DNA from: UPXZ01 sp964498765
GTDB lineage: Bacteria; Bacteroidota; Bacteroidia; Bacteroidales; Paludibacteraceae
Reading direction: 5' to 3'
Length of the DNA: 64,000 nt
NCBI GenBank assembly: GCA_964498765.1
Contig: CAZCIU010000006.1
Span: 1-64,000 of the forward strand
Positions 1-8,297 of this stretch are shown here, piece by piece. Both the position numbers and the translations under genes were made by a program. Numbering within the stretch: position 1 is the first letter of the stretch; every line of letters starts with the position of its first letter. The notes beneath the pieces are model-generated. The model made no database searches. It was given only the letters and a program-made list of their open reading frames with translations, and was not told where the DNA came from.

Positions 1-392
1 AAGCGGATGAATTAGAGAGCTATATTTCCGAAGATATAATCGAGTATTTCGGCGAGCAAAAAGATGTAAGACCGTTTATAGAGCAGTGCACCACTTATGT
101 GCTTCCTTCATACCACGAGGGCACTCCCAAAACCGTGTTAGAAGCCATGGCAATGGGTAGAGCCATTATCACAACCGATGCACCGGGTTGTCGTGAAACG
201 GTGGTTAATGGACAGAACGGCTACTTAATTGAGACAAAAAATGTTCGTCAGCTTGTAGAAAAGATGGAGTTTCTAATCAAAAATCCTGATATAAACATAC
301 AAATGGGATTGGCAAGCATTGCAATGGTAAAAGAAAAATACGATGTGAGAAAAGTAAATGCTGAGATAGTCAGAATAATGAACTTAAACTAA
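1..392 (+). CDS. Glycosyltransferase family 4, C-terminal part (5' end outside window)
   Basis: The reading frame is open from base 3, so the gene starts before the window. The visible part is the nucleotide-sugar-binding C-terminal half of a GT-B fold glycosyltransferase. It carries the EX7E signature of GT4 enzymes (HEGTPKTVLEAMAMG, two Glu eight apart) followed by the usual GxxETV and NGxL segments that contact the donor nucleotide. It probably adds a sugar to a lipid-linked repeat unit at the cytoplasmic face of the inner membrane. The next gene, a WecA-like initiating transferase, starts 13 bases after the stop, so both belong to one exopolysaccharide/capsule operon. The sugar specificity cannot be read from this fragment. 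Confidence 0.9.
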   Translation, partial: ADELESYISEDIIEYFGEQKDVRPFIEQCTTYVLPSYHEGTPKTVLEAMAMGRAIITTDAPGCRETVVNGQNGYLIETKNVRQLVEKMEFLIKNPDINIQMGLASIAMVKEKYDVRKVNAEIVRIMNLN

Positions 393-405
393 AATTCGTG
401 TAATC

Positions 406-1344
406 GTGATATATGTTTTTATAGTTATACTTTTATTTGTTTTTGAGTTGCTTTATTTTAAGGTGGCAGATCGGTATAATATTATTGATAAGCCCAATGA
501 ACGGAGCTCGCATACGCAAATAACTTTACGAGGCGGAGGCATTATTTATTGGATAGCTGCTATACTTTTTGCTTTATTAAATATATCCCATTTTTCGATG
601 CTTTTTCTTATTGGAATTAGCTTAATCGGAGGTATTAGTTTTTGGGATGATGTAAAGAATGTCGGTCAGACACTACGTTTGCTATTCCACCTGTGCGGTA
701 TGACCTTGGCCTTTTATGCCGTAAATGCTTTTGGAAACTATCCCTGGTGGATGATTGTCCTGGCTTATATTGTATTTATCGGTATTGTAAATGCCTATAA
801 CTTTATGGACGGCATCAATGGAATGACCGGACTATATACGCTGGCAGTACTGTTGCCTATGATTTACGTTAATGAGCGGATATTAAATTTTGTTGAACTT
901 GATTTTTTGGTATATCCTTTGTTAGCTTCATTCGTCTTTTTGTTTTTTAATTATAGAAAACGGGCCAAAGCATTTGCCGGAGATGTAGGTAGCGTTAGCA
1001 TTGCTTTTTGGGTGGTAACTTTACTTTTATTGTTGATAGTAAAAACACAAAGCTTGGTGTGGATAGGTTTTCTGGTAGTTTACGGAGTAGATACAGTAAT
1101 GACAATCTTGCATCGTATTTACCTAAGACAGAATATCCTGGAAGCGCATCGTCTCCATTTTTATCAGATACTGGCCAATGAAAAGAAGCAATCGCACTTA
1201 TTGGTTTCCGCTCTCTATTTTGTTGTACAGCTGTTCTGTTCAGCATTGATAATCTACTTTTTTCCAATAATTGGTTGGTGGATTATTGCGATTATAGTAT
1301 TTTTGTTGACAGTAGTTTATTTGCTGAAATTTAAATGGAAATAA
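406..1344 (+). CDS. WecA/MraY-family undecaprenyl-phosphate sugar-1-phosphate transferase
   Basis: This 312-residue polytopic membrane protein belongs to the polyprenyl-phosphate HexNAc-1-phosphate transferase family (GT4-type MraY/WecA). Family motifs are visible in order: the Asp pair at residues 81-82 (FWDDVKN), the NxxNFMDGxNG motif at 129-139, the GDxGS motif at 192-196, and the cytoplasmic His loop (HRLHFYQ) at 248-254. It should transfer a sugar-1-phosphate from a UDP-sugar to undecaprenyl phosphate and so start assembly of a glycan repeat unit. The start chosen is GTG at 406; no nearer ATG keeps the first membrane helix. It follows the glycosyltransferase by 13 bases and lies upstream of the export genes, which fits an EPS/capsule operon. 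Confidence 0.92.
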   Translation: MIYVFIVILLFVFELLYFKVADRYNIIDKPNERSSHTQITLRGGGIIYWIAAILFALLNISHFSMLFLIGISLIGGISFWDDVKNVGQTLRLLFHLCGMTLAFYAVNAFGNYPWWMIVLAYIVFIGIVNAYNFMDGINGMTGLYTLAVLLPMIYVNERILNFVELDFLVYPLLASFVFLFFNYRKRAKAFAGDVGSVSIAFWVVTLLLLLIVKTQSLVWIGFLVVYGVDTVMTILHRIYLRQNILEAHRLHFYQILANEKKQSHLLVSALYFVVQLFCSALIIYFFPIIGWWIIAIIVFLLTVVYLLKFKWK

Positions 1345-1497
1345 ATACGAAGGCAGAAGTTAGAAATTAGAAGCTTGCCTACCGCAGGTAGGGTAGAGTA
1401 CGAAACAAAACACGAAACACGAAACATGAAACGCGAACCCAGAACCTCGAACCTCGTACCCCGAAAAAAAGAATATAAAATATAAAACTCAAAGAAT
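1345..1497 (+). repeat. Short-period degenerate repeat tract before the Wza-like gene
   Basis: The spacer holds repeated short words of about 7-9 nt: GAAGTTAGAAATTAGAAG first, then several CGAAACA-like units, then ACCTCG units, ending in an A-rich stretch before the start codon. The 16-mer ACCTCGTACCCCGAAA at 1451-1466 recurs exactly at 2362-2377 in the next spacer. The composition differs sharply from the flanking genes and no reading frame is evident. Confidence 0.7.
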
Positions 1498-2283
1498 ATG
1501 AAATCAAAATTTTATTTACCACTGATAGGATTAGCCGTTTTGCTACTGGCATCATCCTGTGTAAACTATAAGAAAGTACCTTATTTACAACCTTCGGAAA
1601 CAACAGTAAGTGCTACAGAAACAAAGATGTTCGATGCGCATATTATGCCGAATGACTTATTGACAATCACTGTCAATGCAGCGGACAAAGAGGCCAGTGA
1701 GCCTTTTAACTTAACATTCCCAACTGGTAATAGTGGTACTGGTGGAGCTAATGCCTTGCAAAAATATTTGGTGGACAATCAAGGCTATATTAATTTCCCA
1801 ACCGTGGGTATGCTTCGGGTAGAAGGGATGACGCGTCGCCAGGCAGAGGATTTAATTATTCAGCGTATCAGCAGCAACTTCAAGGAAATGCCGATAGTAA
1901 TTGTTAGTTTCTCGGATTATAAAATATCGGTAGTGGGTGAAGTGGCTCGTCCGGGTACATTTACCATTGCCAATGAGAAAGTAAATATCCTGCAAGCATT
2001 AGCCTTAGCCGGAGATATGACTATCTACGGTCAGCGTGATAATGTACAGATTATTCGTGAGCATGCTACCGGAGAAAAAGAAGTGTTTTATTTGAATCTA
2101 AATGATAAAAATGTATTACACTCACCGAATTATTACTTACAACAAAACGATGTGGTGTATATAGTGCCTAATAAAATTAAAGCCAGAGGATCTGATATTG
2201 GAACTGTTACTACTTTGGCATTTTCATCCGTTTCCATGGTACTTACTTTAACTAACTTTATTCTAAACTTATCGAAAAAATAG
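1498..2283 (+). CDS. Wza-like polysaccharide export lipoprotein
   Basis: This 261-residue protein is an outer-membrane polysaccharide export protein (Poly_export plus SLBB family). It has a lipoprotein signal with lipobox ASSC (Cys21), a Poly_export domain around residues 45-135, and an SLBB beta-grasp segment around 143-190 (VVGEVARPGTF followed by ALALAGD). A C-terminal hydrophobic helix (about 240-258) resembles the segment that forms the outer-membrane barrel of Wza. It is expected to form the periplasmic/outer-membrane conduit for the polymer and to work with the Wzc-like kinase encoded next. It is shorter than Escherichia coli Wza, as is common in Bacteroidetes, and lacks one of the extra SLBB modules. 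Confidence 0.93.
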   Translation: MKSKFYLPLIGLAVLLLASSCVNYKKVPYLQPSETTVSATETKMFDAHIMPNDLLTITVNAADKEASEPFNLTFPTGNSGTGGANALQKYLVDNQGYINFPTVGMLRVEGMTRRQAEDLIIQRISSNFKEMPIVIVSFSDYKISVVGEVARPGTFTIANEKVNILQALALAGDMTIYGQRDNVQIIREHATGEKEVFYLNLNDKNVLHSPNYYLQQNDVVYIVPNKIKARGSDIGTVTTLAFSSVSMVLTLTNFILNLSKK

Positions 2284-2428
2284 AGAAACAGCGAAGAGAG
2301 TGAGGAAATTAAAAATTAGATGGTAGAAATTAGAAATTAGAAATTAGAATACGAAACTAGTACCTCGTACCCCGAAACCCGCACCTCGCAACCCCTAACT
2401 AAAAAATAAAAAAACAGCAAAATAAATA
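2284..2428 (+). repeat. Short-period degenerate repeat tract before the Wzc-like gene
   Basis: Three consecutive copies of the heptamer GAAATTA (AGAAATT phase) lie near 2325-2347, followed by CGAAAC and ACCTCG words. The block shares a 16-mer (2362-2377) with the tract before the Wza-like gene. The two spacers thus have related composition and order although they are not full-length copies. No ORF or hairpin terminator was found in it. Confidence 0.7.
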
Positions 2429-4834
2429 ATGAAAGATTTAGATGTATCTAACCTGGATCTCAAAAGCCTGGATGGTTTATTGAGTAGAGCAGAAAACAAA
2501 AAAAACATCGAGGAGTTAGTTGCTCCCTATATTGTTCGATGGAAGTGGATTTTATTGTCACTTATTGTGGCATTGATACTTGCATTTATCTACTTGCGAT
2601 ACACTGATAAAGTATATCTGGTGGACTCAACCATTATTCTGAAAAATCAGAACGAAACCCGATTACGTACCGGAAATGCCATCTTTAGCAGTATTGATAT
2701 TGCAGGGACTGTAAGCAACCTCGACAATGAGATTGAAGTAATGCGTTCCAAATCTCTGGTAGAAAGATCAGTTGGTTTACTAAATTTGAATAACTCTTAT
2801 ATTGTAAAAGGTCGTGTAAGATCGATGGATTTATATAAGAATAGTCCATTATTGGTTTCAATGGAAAAAGGGGATTTGGATAGTCTAAATAGAGCAATCA
2901 AATTTACAGCTGTGATTAATAAGGATAATTCACTCAGTATTACTCGTGAAGTAAATGGAGAAGAAAAGATAACGAAAATAAATCAGCTACCTGCTTTATT
3001 TCCAACGCCCTATGGAAAAATAACAATGTCATTGCGTCCGGGAGTAAAACCAACATATGATCGTCCAATTGAAGTTATTATTCGTCCATCCAAATCGGTT
3101 GTGCCGATGTTTAGAGGCAATTTATCCATTGCTCCAACATCTCCAACAACATCAGTGCTGAATATGAGACTGACTACTACAGAACCTAAGAAAGGGGTTG
3201 ATTTCCTGAATACTTTGGTGAGTGTGTATAATCAGGATGCTATCGCCGATAAAACACGGGAAGCCTTGAATACCAAAGACTTTATCGATGAGCGTATTGC
3301 GATTATCGACCGGGAACTGGGTGCAGCCGAACGTACCGTGGAGCAATTCAAGCGTTCACAAGGATTGACAGACTTACAGTCTGATGTACAACTTTCACAG
3401 CAAAAAAGCAGTCAGTACGAACAGAAACTGGTGGATGTAAGTACGCAGTTAAATCTGGTAGATCACCTGGATGGATATGTAAGTAATCCGGAAAATAAAA
3501 ACAAACTGGTTCCAAGTAACGTGGGAGTTAATGATCCTACACTTACAGCAACTATTAGTGAATATAACAAGCAGATTTTAGAACGCGATCGTCTGCTAAG
3601 AACCAATACCGAAAGTAATCCAGCTGTTCAACGTGTGGATGGTCAGATTGATGCTTTACGCGAAGCCATCGGAACTTCCATTGCCAGTGCCAAGCAAGGC
3701 TTAAGCATTGCCAGACGGGATGCGCAGAATCAGGTAAACTACTTCCGCGGTCAGACCGGCATGGCTCCTACACAGGAACGTCAGTTTACGGAACTGGCTC
3801 GTGAGCAACAGATTAAGAATAGCTTATTCCTGATGCTACTTCAGAAAAGAGAAGAGAATGCGTTAGCGCTTTCTATCTCTGCTAACAGTGCTAAGGTACT
3901 GGATAACGCTACGATTAGTGGTCCGATTGCACCTAAATCCATGCAGGTTTACATGGTAGCCTTTTTATTGGGTTTGCTATTCCCGGTATTGATTATTTTC
4001 TTGCGTGACTTTATGCACTTTAAGATTGAAAGTAGAGCAGATGTTGAAAGATTAACTAAACTTCCTATTTTGGGTGAAATTCCTGTCTCCAGTACAGGAA
4101 ATATCGCTGTTCATGAGAATGAGAATAAGGAAACAGATGAGGCCTTCCGTATGCTGCGTACGAACCTACTCTTTGTGTTGGGTAAGGATAAAAAAGTGGT
4201 TATTGTATCTTCTACTGAACCAAAAGAAGGTAAAACCTTTATTTCTATCAACTCAGCCATCAGTTTGGCCATGCTGGGTAAAAAGGTGCTGATGATGGGA
4301 TTAGACTTGCGCTTACCGCGTATGTCTGAATATCTGCAGGTAGATACTTCCAGAGGGATGTCCGAGTACCTGTCAGGCTATATAACAGATATTGACGAAA
4401 TTATTCAGCCATCAGGTATTGTACCGAATTTGTCGGTGATTACCTCGGGAACAGTTCCGCCAAACCCATCTGAATTGATTGCAAAAGATACTTTTGATAA
4501 AGCTATAGCTGAATTAAGAGATAAATTTGACTATATCGTAATAGACTCGGCTCCGTTAAGTACTGTAACTGATACAGTCGTTGCTGCACGTGCAGTTGAT
4601 GCAACTATGTTTGTGAGCCGTGCAAACTACTCACACAAAAATAACCTTCGATTTGCCAATGAACTTTCAGAAAAAGCAATGTTGCCGAATATGGCTTTAG
4701 TGATAAATGATATTTCTAATTACCACTTTGGATATGGATTTGGCTATGGCAGAAAATATGGTTATGGCTACAGCTATGGCTATGGCAAAAATAAGAAATC
4801 GGATAAAAGGGGAAAAATAGATAACCAGAAATAG
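2429..4834 (+). CDS. Wzc-like chain-length determinant / BY-family tyrosine kinase
   Basis: This 801-residue inner-membrane protein has a Wzz-type N-terminal domain with a first membrane helix near 38-57 and a coiled-coil/GNVR region to about 500. A second helix follows near 510-530, then a cytoplasmic BY-kinase domain. Walker A is EPKEGKT (597-603), Walker A' is GLDLR with Asp626, and Walker B is DYIVID ending at Asp706. The last 40 residues contain a Tyr/Gly cluster (many GYG units), the usual autophosphorylation tail. It should control polymerisation and export of the polysaccharide together with the Wza-like lipoprotein upstream. Both halves are fused in one chain, as in proteobacterial Wzc and unlike the split Firmicutes pairs. 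Confidence 0.95.
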   Translation: MKDLDVSNLDLKSLDGLLSRAENKKNIEELVAPYIVRWKWILLSLIVALILAFIYLRYTDKVYLVDSTIILKNQNETRLRTGNAIFSSIDIAGTVSNLDNEIEVMRSKSLVERSVGLLNLNNSYIVKGRVRSMDLYKNSPLLVSMEKGDLDSLNRAIKFTAVINKDNSLSITREVNGEEKITKINQLPALFPTPYGKITMSLRPGVKPTYDRPIEVIIRPSKSVVPMFRGNLSIAPTSPTTSVLNMRLTTTEPKKGVDFLNTLVSVYNQDAIADKTREALNTKDFIDERIAIIDRELGAAERTVEQFKRSQGLTDLQSDVQLSQQKSSQYEQKLVDVSTQLNLVDHLDGYVSNPENKNKLVPSNVGVNDPTLTATISEYNKQILERDRLLRTNTESNPAVQRVDGQIDALREAIGTSIASAKQGLSIARRDAQNQVNYFRGQTGMAPTQERQFTELAREQQIKNSLFLMLLQKREENALALSISANSAKVLDNATISGPIAPKSMQVYMVAFLLGLLFPVLIIFLRDFMHFKIESRADVERLTKLPILGEIPVSSTGNIAVHENENKETDEAFRMLRTNLLFVLGKDKKVVIVSSTEPKEGKTFISINSAISLAMLGKKVLMMGLDLRLPRMSEYLQVDTSRGMSEYLSGYITDIDEIIQPSGIVPNLSVITSGTVPPNPSELIAKDTFDKAIAELRDKFDYIVIDSAPLSTVTDTVVAARAVDATMFVSRANYSHKNNLRFANELSEKAMLPNMALVINDISNYHFGYGFGYGRKYGYGYSYGYGKNKKSDKRGKIDNQK

Positions 4835-5011
4835 CAAAAATTGTTTATAGGCAGAATGTTCTAAAGTTGAAAGTATCTTAGCCTTTTTTACCAAAAGGTG
4901 AGAAATAAAACAATTTCTGTTTAAGTAATCACTAAATGAAAAAGTTTGTATAGATTAGAAATTTAGAACCTGTATAGTAAATTTTATATAATTCAAGTGT
5001 CTTATAGTTTA

Positions 5012-6196
5012 ATGTCTCAAGAAAATAAAATAATTTTACTTTCTGCAAAAATTTTTCCTTCAGAAAAGGATTTACAATCCCTAAACTCGCTAATAGCGGA
5101 AATAGAAGATTGGGAATCCATGGTTAAAAGGCTGCTGGAATGTAGTGTAAGTCCTTTATTTTATTTGAAAGTTCCAAATTTATCAAATACTTGTTTAATA
5201 CCGGCTACTGCTTATGATAAATTGAAGAAAAGCTACTATTATACCCTTACCAGGGGAATGCTGATGTATCAGGTTTTACAGAAAACCTTAAATATTCTTC
5301 ATGAAAATAGAATTGATGTAATAGTATTAAAAGGTGCTTATTTAGCTGAAAAACTATATGAAGACGTTGCTCTCCGATTATTTAGTGATATTGATGTATT
5401 AGTAAAGCAAGAGGAAGCATCAAAAGCCTTTGAAGCATTAAGTAAAGCGGGGTTTACATACACTGAGAATGATGAGATGTTGAACTTCCTGCATGAGAAT
5501 GTAGGCTTCGAGCATTTACCGCAACTGATATATAAAGGAATTGCAGTTGAGCTGCATGTTCGCTTGCATAAGCAGGAGGAGGCATTTGAGTTTCATTCCG
5601 ATAAAATGTGGAAACATGCGGAAGTTAATTCCTTGGCTGGAGTTTCTGTATTGACACCGGATTTGCCGGATTTGCTTATTCATACTGTTTTACATTTGTC
5701 AAAGCATTTCAGAGATGGCGAAATTCAGTTTACAGGCTTTAATGATATTGTTAATATTTTAGAGGTCTATCGGAATAAGCTGGACTGGATTGAAATTATT
5801 CGTAGAAGTATTCAGTACCAATGCGAGGAGGTGGTCTTTAAGTTTATCGTATTAGCTCATCGAAATTATAAAGCCTACGTTCCCAATTTTATTATTTCGG
5901 AATACATAGAATATGCCACGGAAGAAGATCAGGAATTGTTTGAAAAGTATCTTTTGGGTTATCAGGGAGAGCATTTTTCGGTCAGTTCCGGCATAAAACG
6001 AATAAAGAATATCACTGAACCTGCCAAAAGACTGAAATATATACTTTGGATGATGTTTCCTTCGAAAACGTATATGATCCGAAGTTATCAGATTAAAAAT
6101 CCCAAATTATATATTTTCTACTATCCCTATCGCTATTGGCTGGGAGTGAAGGGTTTGATACGTACCCTCCGACAAAGTAAAAAGAAGAAAGACTAA
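5012..6196 (+). CDS. Nucleotidyltransferase family protein (PF14907-type)
   Basis: The protein of about 394 residues resembles the 'uncharacterised nucleotidyltransferase' family that often sits in capsule/EPS clusters. The recognisable core is VIVLKGAYLAEKL followed by RLFSDIDVLV, where the DxD pair of the polymerase-beta fold would bind metal. The helical remainder has no motif I recognise. I chose ATG 5012; an in-frame GTG at 4997 would add five residues. It follows the Wzc-like gene by 177 bases with no clear terminator between, so co-expression is possible. The substrate is unknown; a sugar or polymer-modifying role is only suggested by the neighbours. Confidence 0.8.
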   Translation: MSQENKIILLSAKIFPSEKDLQSLNSLIAEIEDWESMVKRLLECSVSPLFYLKVPNLSNTCLIPATAYDKLKKSYYYTLTRGMLMYQVLQKTLNILHENRIDVIVLKGAYLAEKLYEDVALRLFSDIDVLVKQEEASKAFEALSKAGFTYTENDEMLNFLHENVGFEHLPQLIYKGIAVELHVRLHKQEEAFEFHSDKMWKHAEVNSLAGVSVLTPDLPDLLIHTVLHLSKHFRDGEIQFTGFNDIVNILEVYRNKLDWIEIIRRSIQYQCEEVVFKFIVLAHRNYKAYVPNFIISEYIEYATEEDQELFEKYLLGYQGEHFSVSSGIKRIKNITEPAKRLKYILWMMFPSKTYMIRSYQIKNPKLYIFYYPYRYWLGVKGLIRTLRQSKKKKD

Positions 6197-6535
6197 TATT
6201 TTATCTGTCATAACTTTCGCAAGCTAACAACATATTGATTTTCAAATAAATAATATTTAATGCATGCTAATAATCAGCGATCTATGCTTTGTTTTAAAAT
6301 AAGGGAATAAGGTCTGTGATGTTTCTTTATTCACTTTTTACTAAGGTTTTAAAACCTCATTTTCAATATATGGAAACCCTGTCCGAGGCAGGCGGGCTTA
6401 GTAGAAATAAGTTTATGAGGTGAACAAAACCTTATTAGCTTCTTGGTCTATCCGCAATGCGTCCTAAAAGATAAAAAACATTGTTCTCGAACCTTCAATT
6501 GACGGTTCCAGATGACGTCTTCTATTATGAAGAGC

Positions 6536-6572
6536 TTGGGAAAAGAGGCGGCGAAGCCGCCTCTTTTCCCAA
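6536..6572. repeat. Perfect 17-bp-arm hairpin with GAA loop
   Basis: The arm TTGGGAAAAGAGGCGGC (6536-6552) is followed by a GAA loop and an exact reverse complement (6556-6572). The GC-rich top half is unusual in this AT-rich spacer. There is no T-run directly after either arm, so it is not a standard intrinsic terminator. It lies between convergent genes. Confidence 0.85.
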
Positions 6573-6706
6573 ACAATATCGCGAAATCAGACTGTCACTT
6601 CGACCGTAGAGAGAAGTCTCAAAGACAATTTAGGACACAATGCGATAATCAAATATTTTAATTTTATCGAACAGCAATAAATATTATAGCAAGATATAAA
6701 AACAAC

Positions 6707-6745
6707 AAAGGCTTAATCCTCTCGGGTTAAGCCTTTCGTTTTTTT
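6707..6745 (-). terminator. Intrinsic terminator of the histone-like gene
   Basis: Arms AAAGGCTTAA and TTAAGCCTTT flank a ten-base loop. On the minus strand the stem is followed by a U-rich stretch, just past the stop codon at 6763. Confidence 0.7.
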
Positions 6746-6762
6746 CTAGTTAGCAGAAGTTC

Positions 6763-6936
6763 TTATTTAGAAGCTGCGATAGATACTTTGCGGAATTCTT
6801 TCAAAGATTTTTCCAATTCCAAAGAAGCTTTACGAGCGCGTGCGCCTGCTGCTTTGTTACCTTTGTCAGCTTGAAGAGCTGCATTTTCTGAGAAGTCTGC
6901 AATTTGTGCATTGATTTTTGCTACTAATTCTTTCAT
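6763..6936 (-). CDS. Histone H1-like DNA-binding protein (Hc1-type, 57 aa)
   Basis: The small basic, Ala/Lys-rich protein starts MKELVAKINAQIADF and contains NKAAGARARKASLELEK, typical of the short histone-H1-like proteins found throughout Bacteroidetes. It likely binds DNA non-specifically and affects nucleoid organisation. A longer in-frame ORF reaches 7029, but I chose ATG 6936. The family begins with MKEL, and a good -7 promoter box (6987-6994) lies inside the longer version. The gene is monocistronic, with its own promoter and terminator, and lies convergent to the capsule cluster. Confidence 0.85.
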   Translation of the reverse strand: MKELVAKINAQIADFSENAALQADKGNKAAGARARKASLELEKSLKEFRKVSIAASK

Positions 6937-6986
6937 AATGCTTGTAAATTTTTTAATATGGTTAAAAAATAAAAATAATTTTTTCA

Positions 6987-6994
6987 CAAAAATA
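6987..6994 (-). promoter_or_regulatory. Bacteroidetes -7 box (TATTTTTG) for histone-like gene
   Basis: Minus-strand TATTTTTG matches the TAnnTTTG consensus and sits about 50 bases before ATG 6936. No good -33 TTTG was found at the expected distance. Confidence 0.5.
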
Positions 6995-7121
6995 CAATCT
7001 TTTATCGTCCCTGCAAGTGTTTTAAGCAATTTCGTTCATTTTTTTTCAAAAATATTGCGATTTTTCCCGATTTTAAGCATTTTTTGTTAAAATGATGTAG
7101 TATAAGGCTTTCCAATATTGA

Positions 7122-7730
7122 TTAGAAGGGCTTCTCGGCTATCAGAATAAATTGTTCGTAGTTTGATATCACTCCTGGAATTCGTTCTCGTTTCAGTGTT
7201 CTGTAAGTTTCTGCAATTTTAACTAAAAATCCGGCTTTTTCAAACTCCGCACTCAGCCAATCCGTATCAAATCCTTTGTGTGGAATGGGTTCGAATCGAT
7301 GAAAAGAACCATCCTCACTCCGAATATCTCCGATTGCAAGCTTGGCTCCTGGATTGCAAATCATATATAAATGCTCCAACACGCTCGGAATATCTTCAAT
7401 ATGATGAAACGACATATTCGAAACGACCAAATCAATATCCTGCTTCGTATAATCAGTTGCCTCACCATGTACTATCTCAAGATTTGTCTGCCCTTCAGTC
7501 TTTTTCCGAAGTACATTTAGCATCGCTTCTGATGTGTCCTCAAAAACGATTGAGTTTATTTGAGGCAATAGCATCATTCCCACCAAGCCGGTGCCTGCTC
7601 CTATCTCCAGCGCTTTCCAATCAGTTTGAAGTTCGATATATTTCAGTGCAGCTTCTACAAACTTAGAAGCCATCTTTATCTTTTCCGGCTGATCCCAATC
7701 AGCTGCCCTATGTGCGAATTTATCTGTCAT
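7122..7730 (-). CDS. Class I SAM-dependent methyltransferase
   Basis: This 202-residue protein has a Rossmann-fold methyltransferase core. Motif I is LEIGAGTGL (41-49), an acidic residue follows at the end of strand 2 (VFEDTSEAML), and the post-motif is DLVVSNMSFHHIEDI. This pattern matches the Methyltransf_11/25 group of small-molecule methyltransferases. Nothing in the sequence or neighbourhood gives the substrate. The gene stands alone between repeat-rich intervals. The fold assignment is firm; a specific function is not claimed. Confidence 0.88.
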   Translation of the reverse strand: MTDKFAHRAADWDQPEKIKMASKFVEAALKYIELQTDWKALEIGAGTGLVGMMLLPQINSIVFEDTSEAMLNVLRKKTEGQTNLEIVHGEATDYTKQDIDLVVSNMSFHHIEDIPSVLEHLYMICNPGAKLAIGDIRSEDGSFHRFEPIPHKGFDTDWLSAEFEKAGFLVKIAETYRTLKRERIPGVISNYEQFILIAEKPF

Positions 7731-7758
7731 AAATTTATTCTAGTTTTTAGTAGTTGCA

Positions 7759-7921
7759 ACCTACCAGGTTTTTAAAACCTGGCAGGTTTTTGAATGTTCT
7801 TTTTTAACTTCGTAGAAGTTTCCTTTGCATAACCCCAATTTTAATTGGGGAGCAAGTGAAATAATACCCCAAACCCCGTATGGGGTTTCCCTTGCATAAA
7901 AGGCAAACTCTTACAGAGTTT
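7759..7921. repeat. Cluster of four short palindromes
   Basis: Four inverted repeats follow one another: ACCTaCCAGGTTTT pairs with AAAACCTGGcAGGT (7759-7787), CCCCAATT with AATTGGGG (7833-7850), AAACCCC with GGGGTTT (7871-7888), and AAACTC with GAGTTT (7905-7921). The second and the fourth are each preceded by a TTTCC..TTGCATAA word, so they probably share an origin. They resemble REP-like intergenic elements; no transposase is nearby. Confidence 0.7.
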
Positions 7922-7941
7922 TTGTTTTTATTTGTGTAAAT

Positions 7942-7979
7942 CCCCCGAATATCCCGATAGCTATCGGGATATTCGGGGG
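7942..7979. repeat. 38-bp perfect palindrome, no loop
   Basis: The 19-base arm CCCCCGAATATCCCGATAG (7942-7960) is immediately followed by its exact reverse complement (7961-7979). The central TCCCGATAGCTATCGGGA core is, to my knowledge, a word often repeated in Bacteroidetes intergenic DNA. Confidence 0.9.
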
Positions 7980-8015
7980 TATGTACAGGTTTGTCCTGCG
8001 GACAATTTTTATATA

Positions 8016-8228
8016 AAAACCTTATTTTAGTAAGAAACCTTAGTACAAATTGGAAACAGATATTTTCAGACCTTATTAGCTTATTAATAAATTAATTACC
8101 CAAGATCAAATAAGGTAATAAGGTTTAGATTGATTGAAAATAACAATTCTACTAAGCTTGTAAAATGGGAAATAAGGTTTTTAGTTACAATTTTTTACTA
8201 TTACACAGCCTATAGTAACCTGTCCATT
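8016..8228. repeat. 213-bp direct repeat, copy 1 (MITE-like core)
   Basis: This block recurs at 8298-8510 with an offset of exactly 282 bases. It is identical except for four substitutions near the right end. The first 166 bases (8016-8181) are bounded by the inverted 12-mers AAAACCTTATTT and AAATAAGGTTTT, as expected of a small non-autonomous element. In this copy the right flank also pairs TTACACAGCCT (8201-8211) with AGGCTGTGTAA (8242-8252). No coding capacity is seen. Confidence 0.9.
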
Positions 8229-8297
8229 CCCCCAATTTCAGAGGCTGTGTAAAAATAAGAAGTGAAAAATATCCATTTGCAAATTATCAGACATTAT

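Larger units (their letters stand above)
6197..6762. other. Gene-free interval rich in palindromic repeats
   Basis: No credible gene lies in these 566 bases. They contain fragments resembling the 8016/8298 duplicated element (AAAACCTTATTAGCTT near 6426-6441, and paired AAGGTTTT/AAAACCTCA near 6344-6360). They also hold a CCTGTCCGAGGCAGG word near 6377-6391, a long hairpin (6536-6572), a CACTTCGACC...GAGAAGTCTC element near 6596-6622, and the terminator of the histone-like gene. The interval looks like a landing zone for several intergenic repeat families. Confidence 0.6.

Noticed and set aside
6937..7029. N-terminal extension of the histone-like protein
   Set aside because: The added residues are Phe/Lys/Ile-rich and contain the promoter box; family members start at MKEL.
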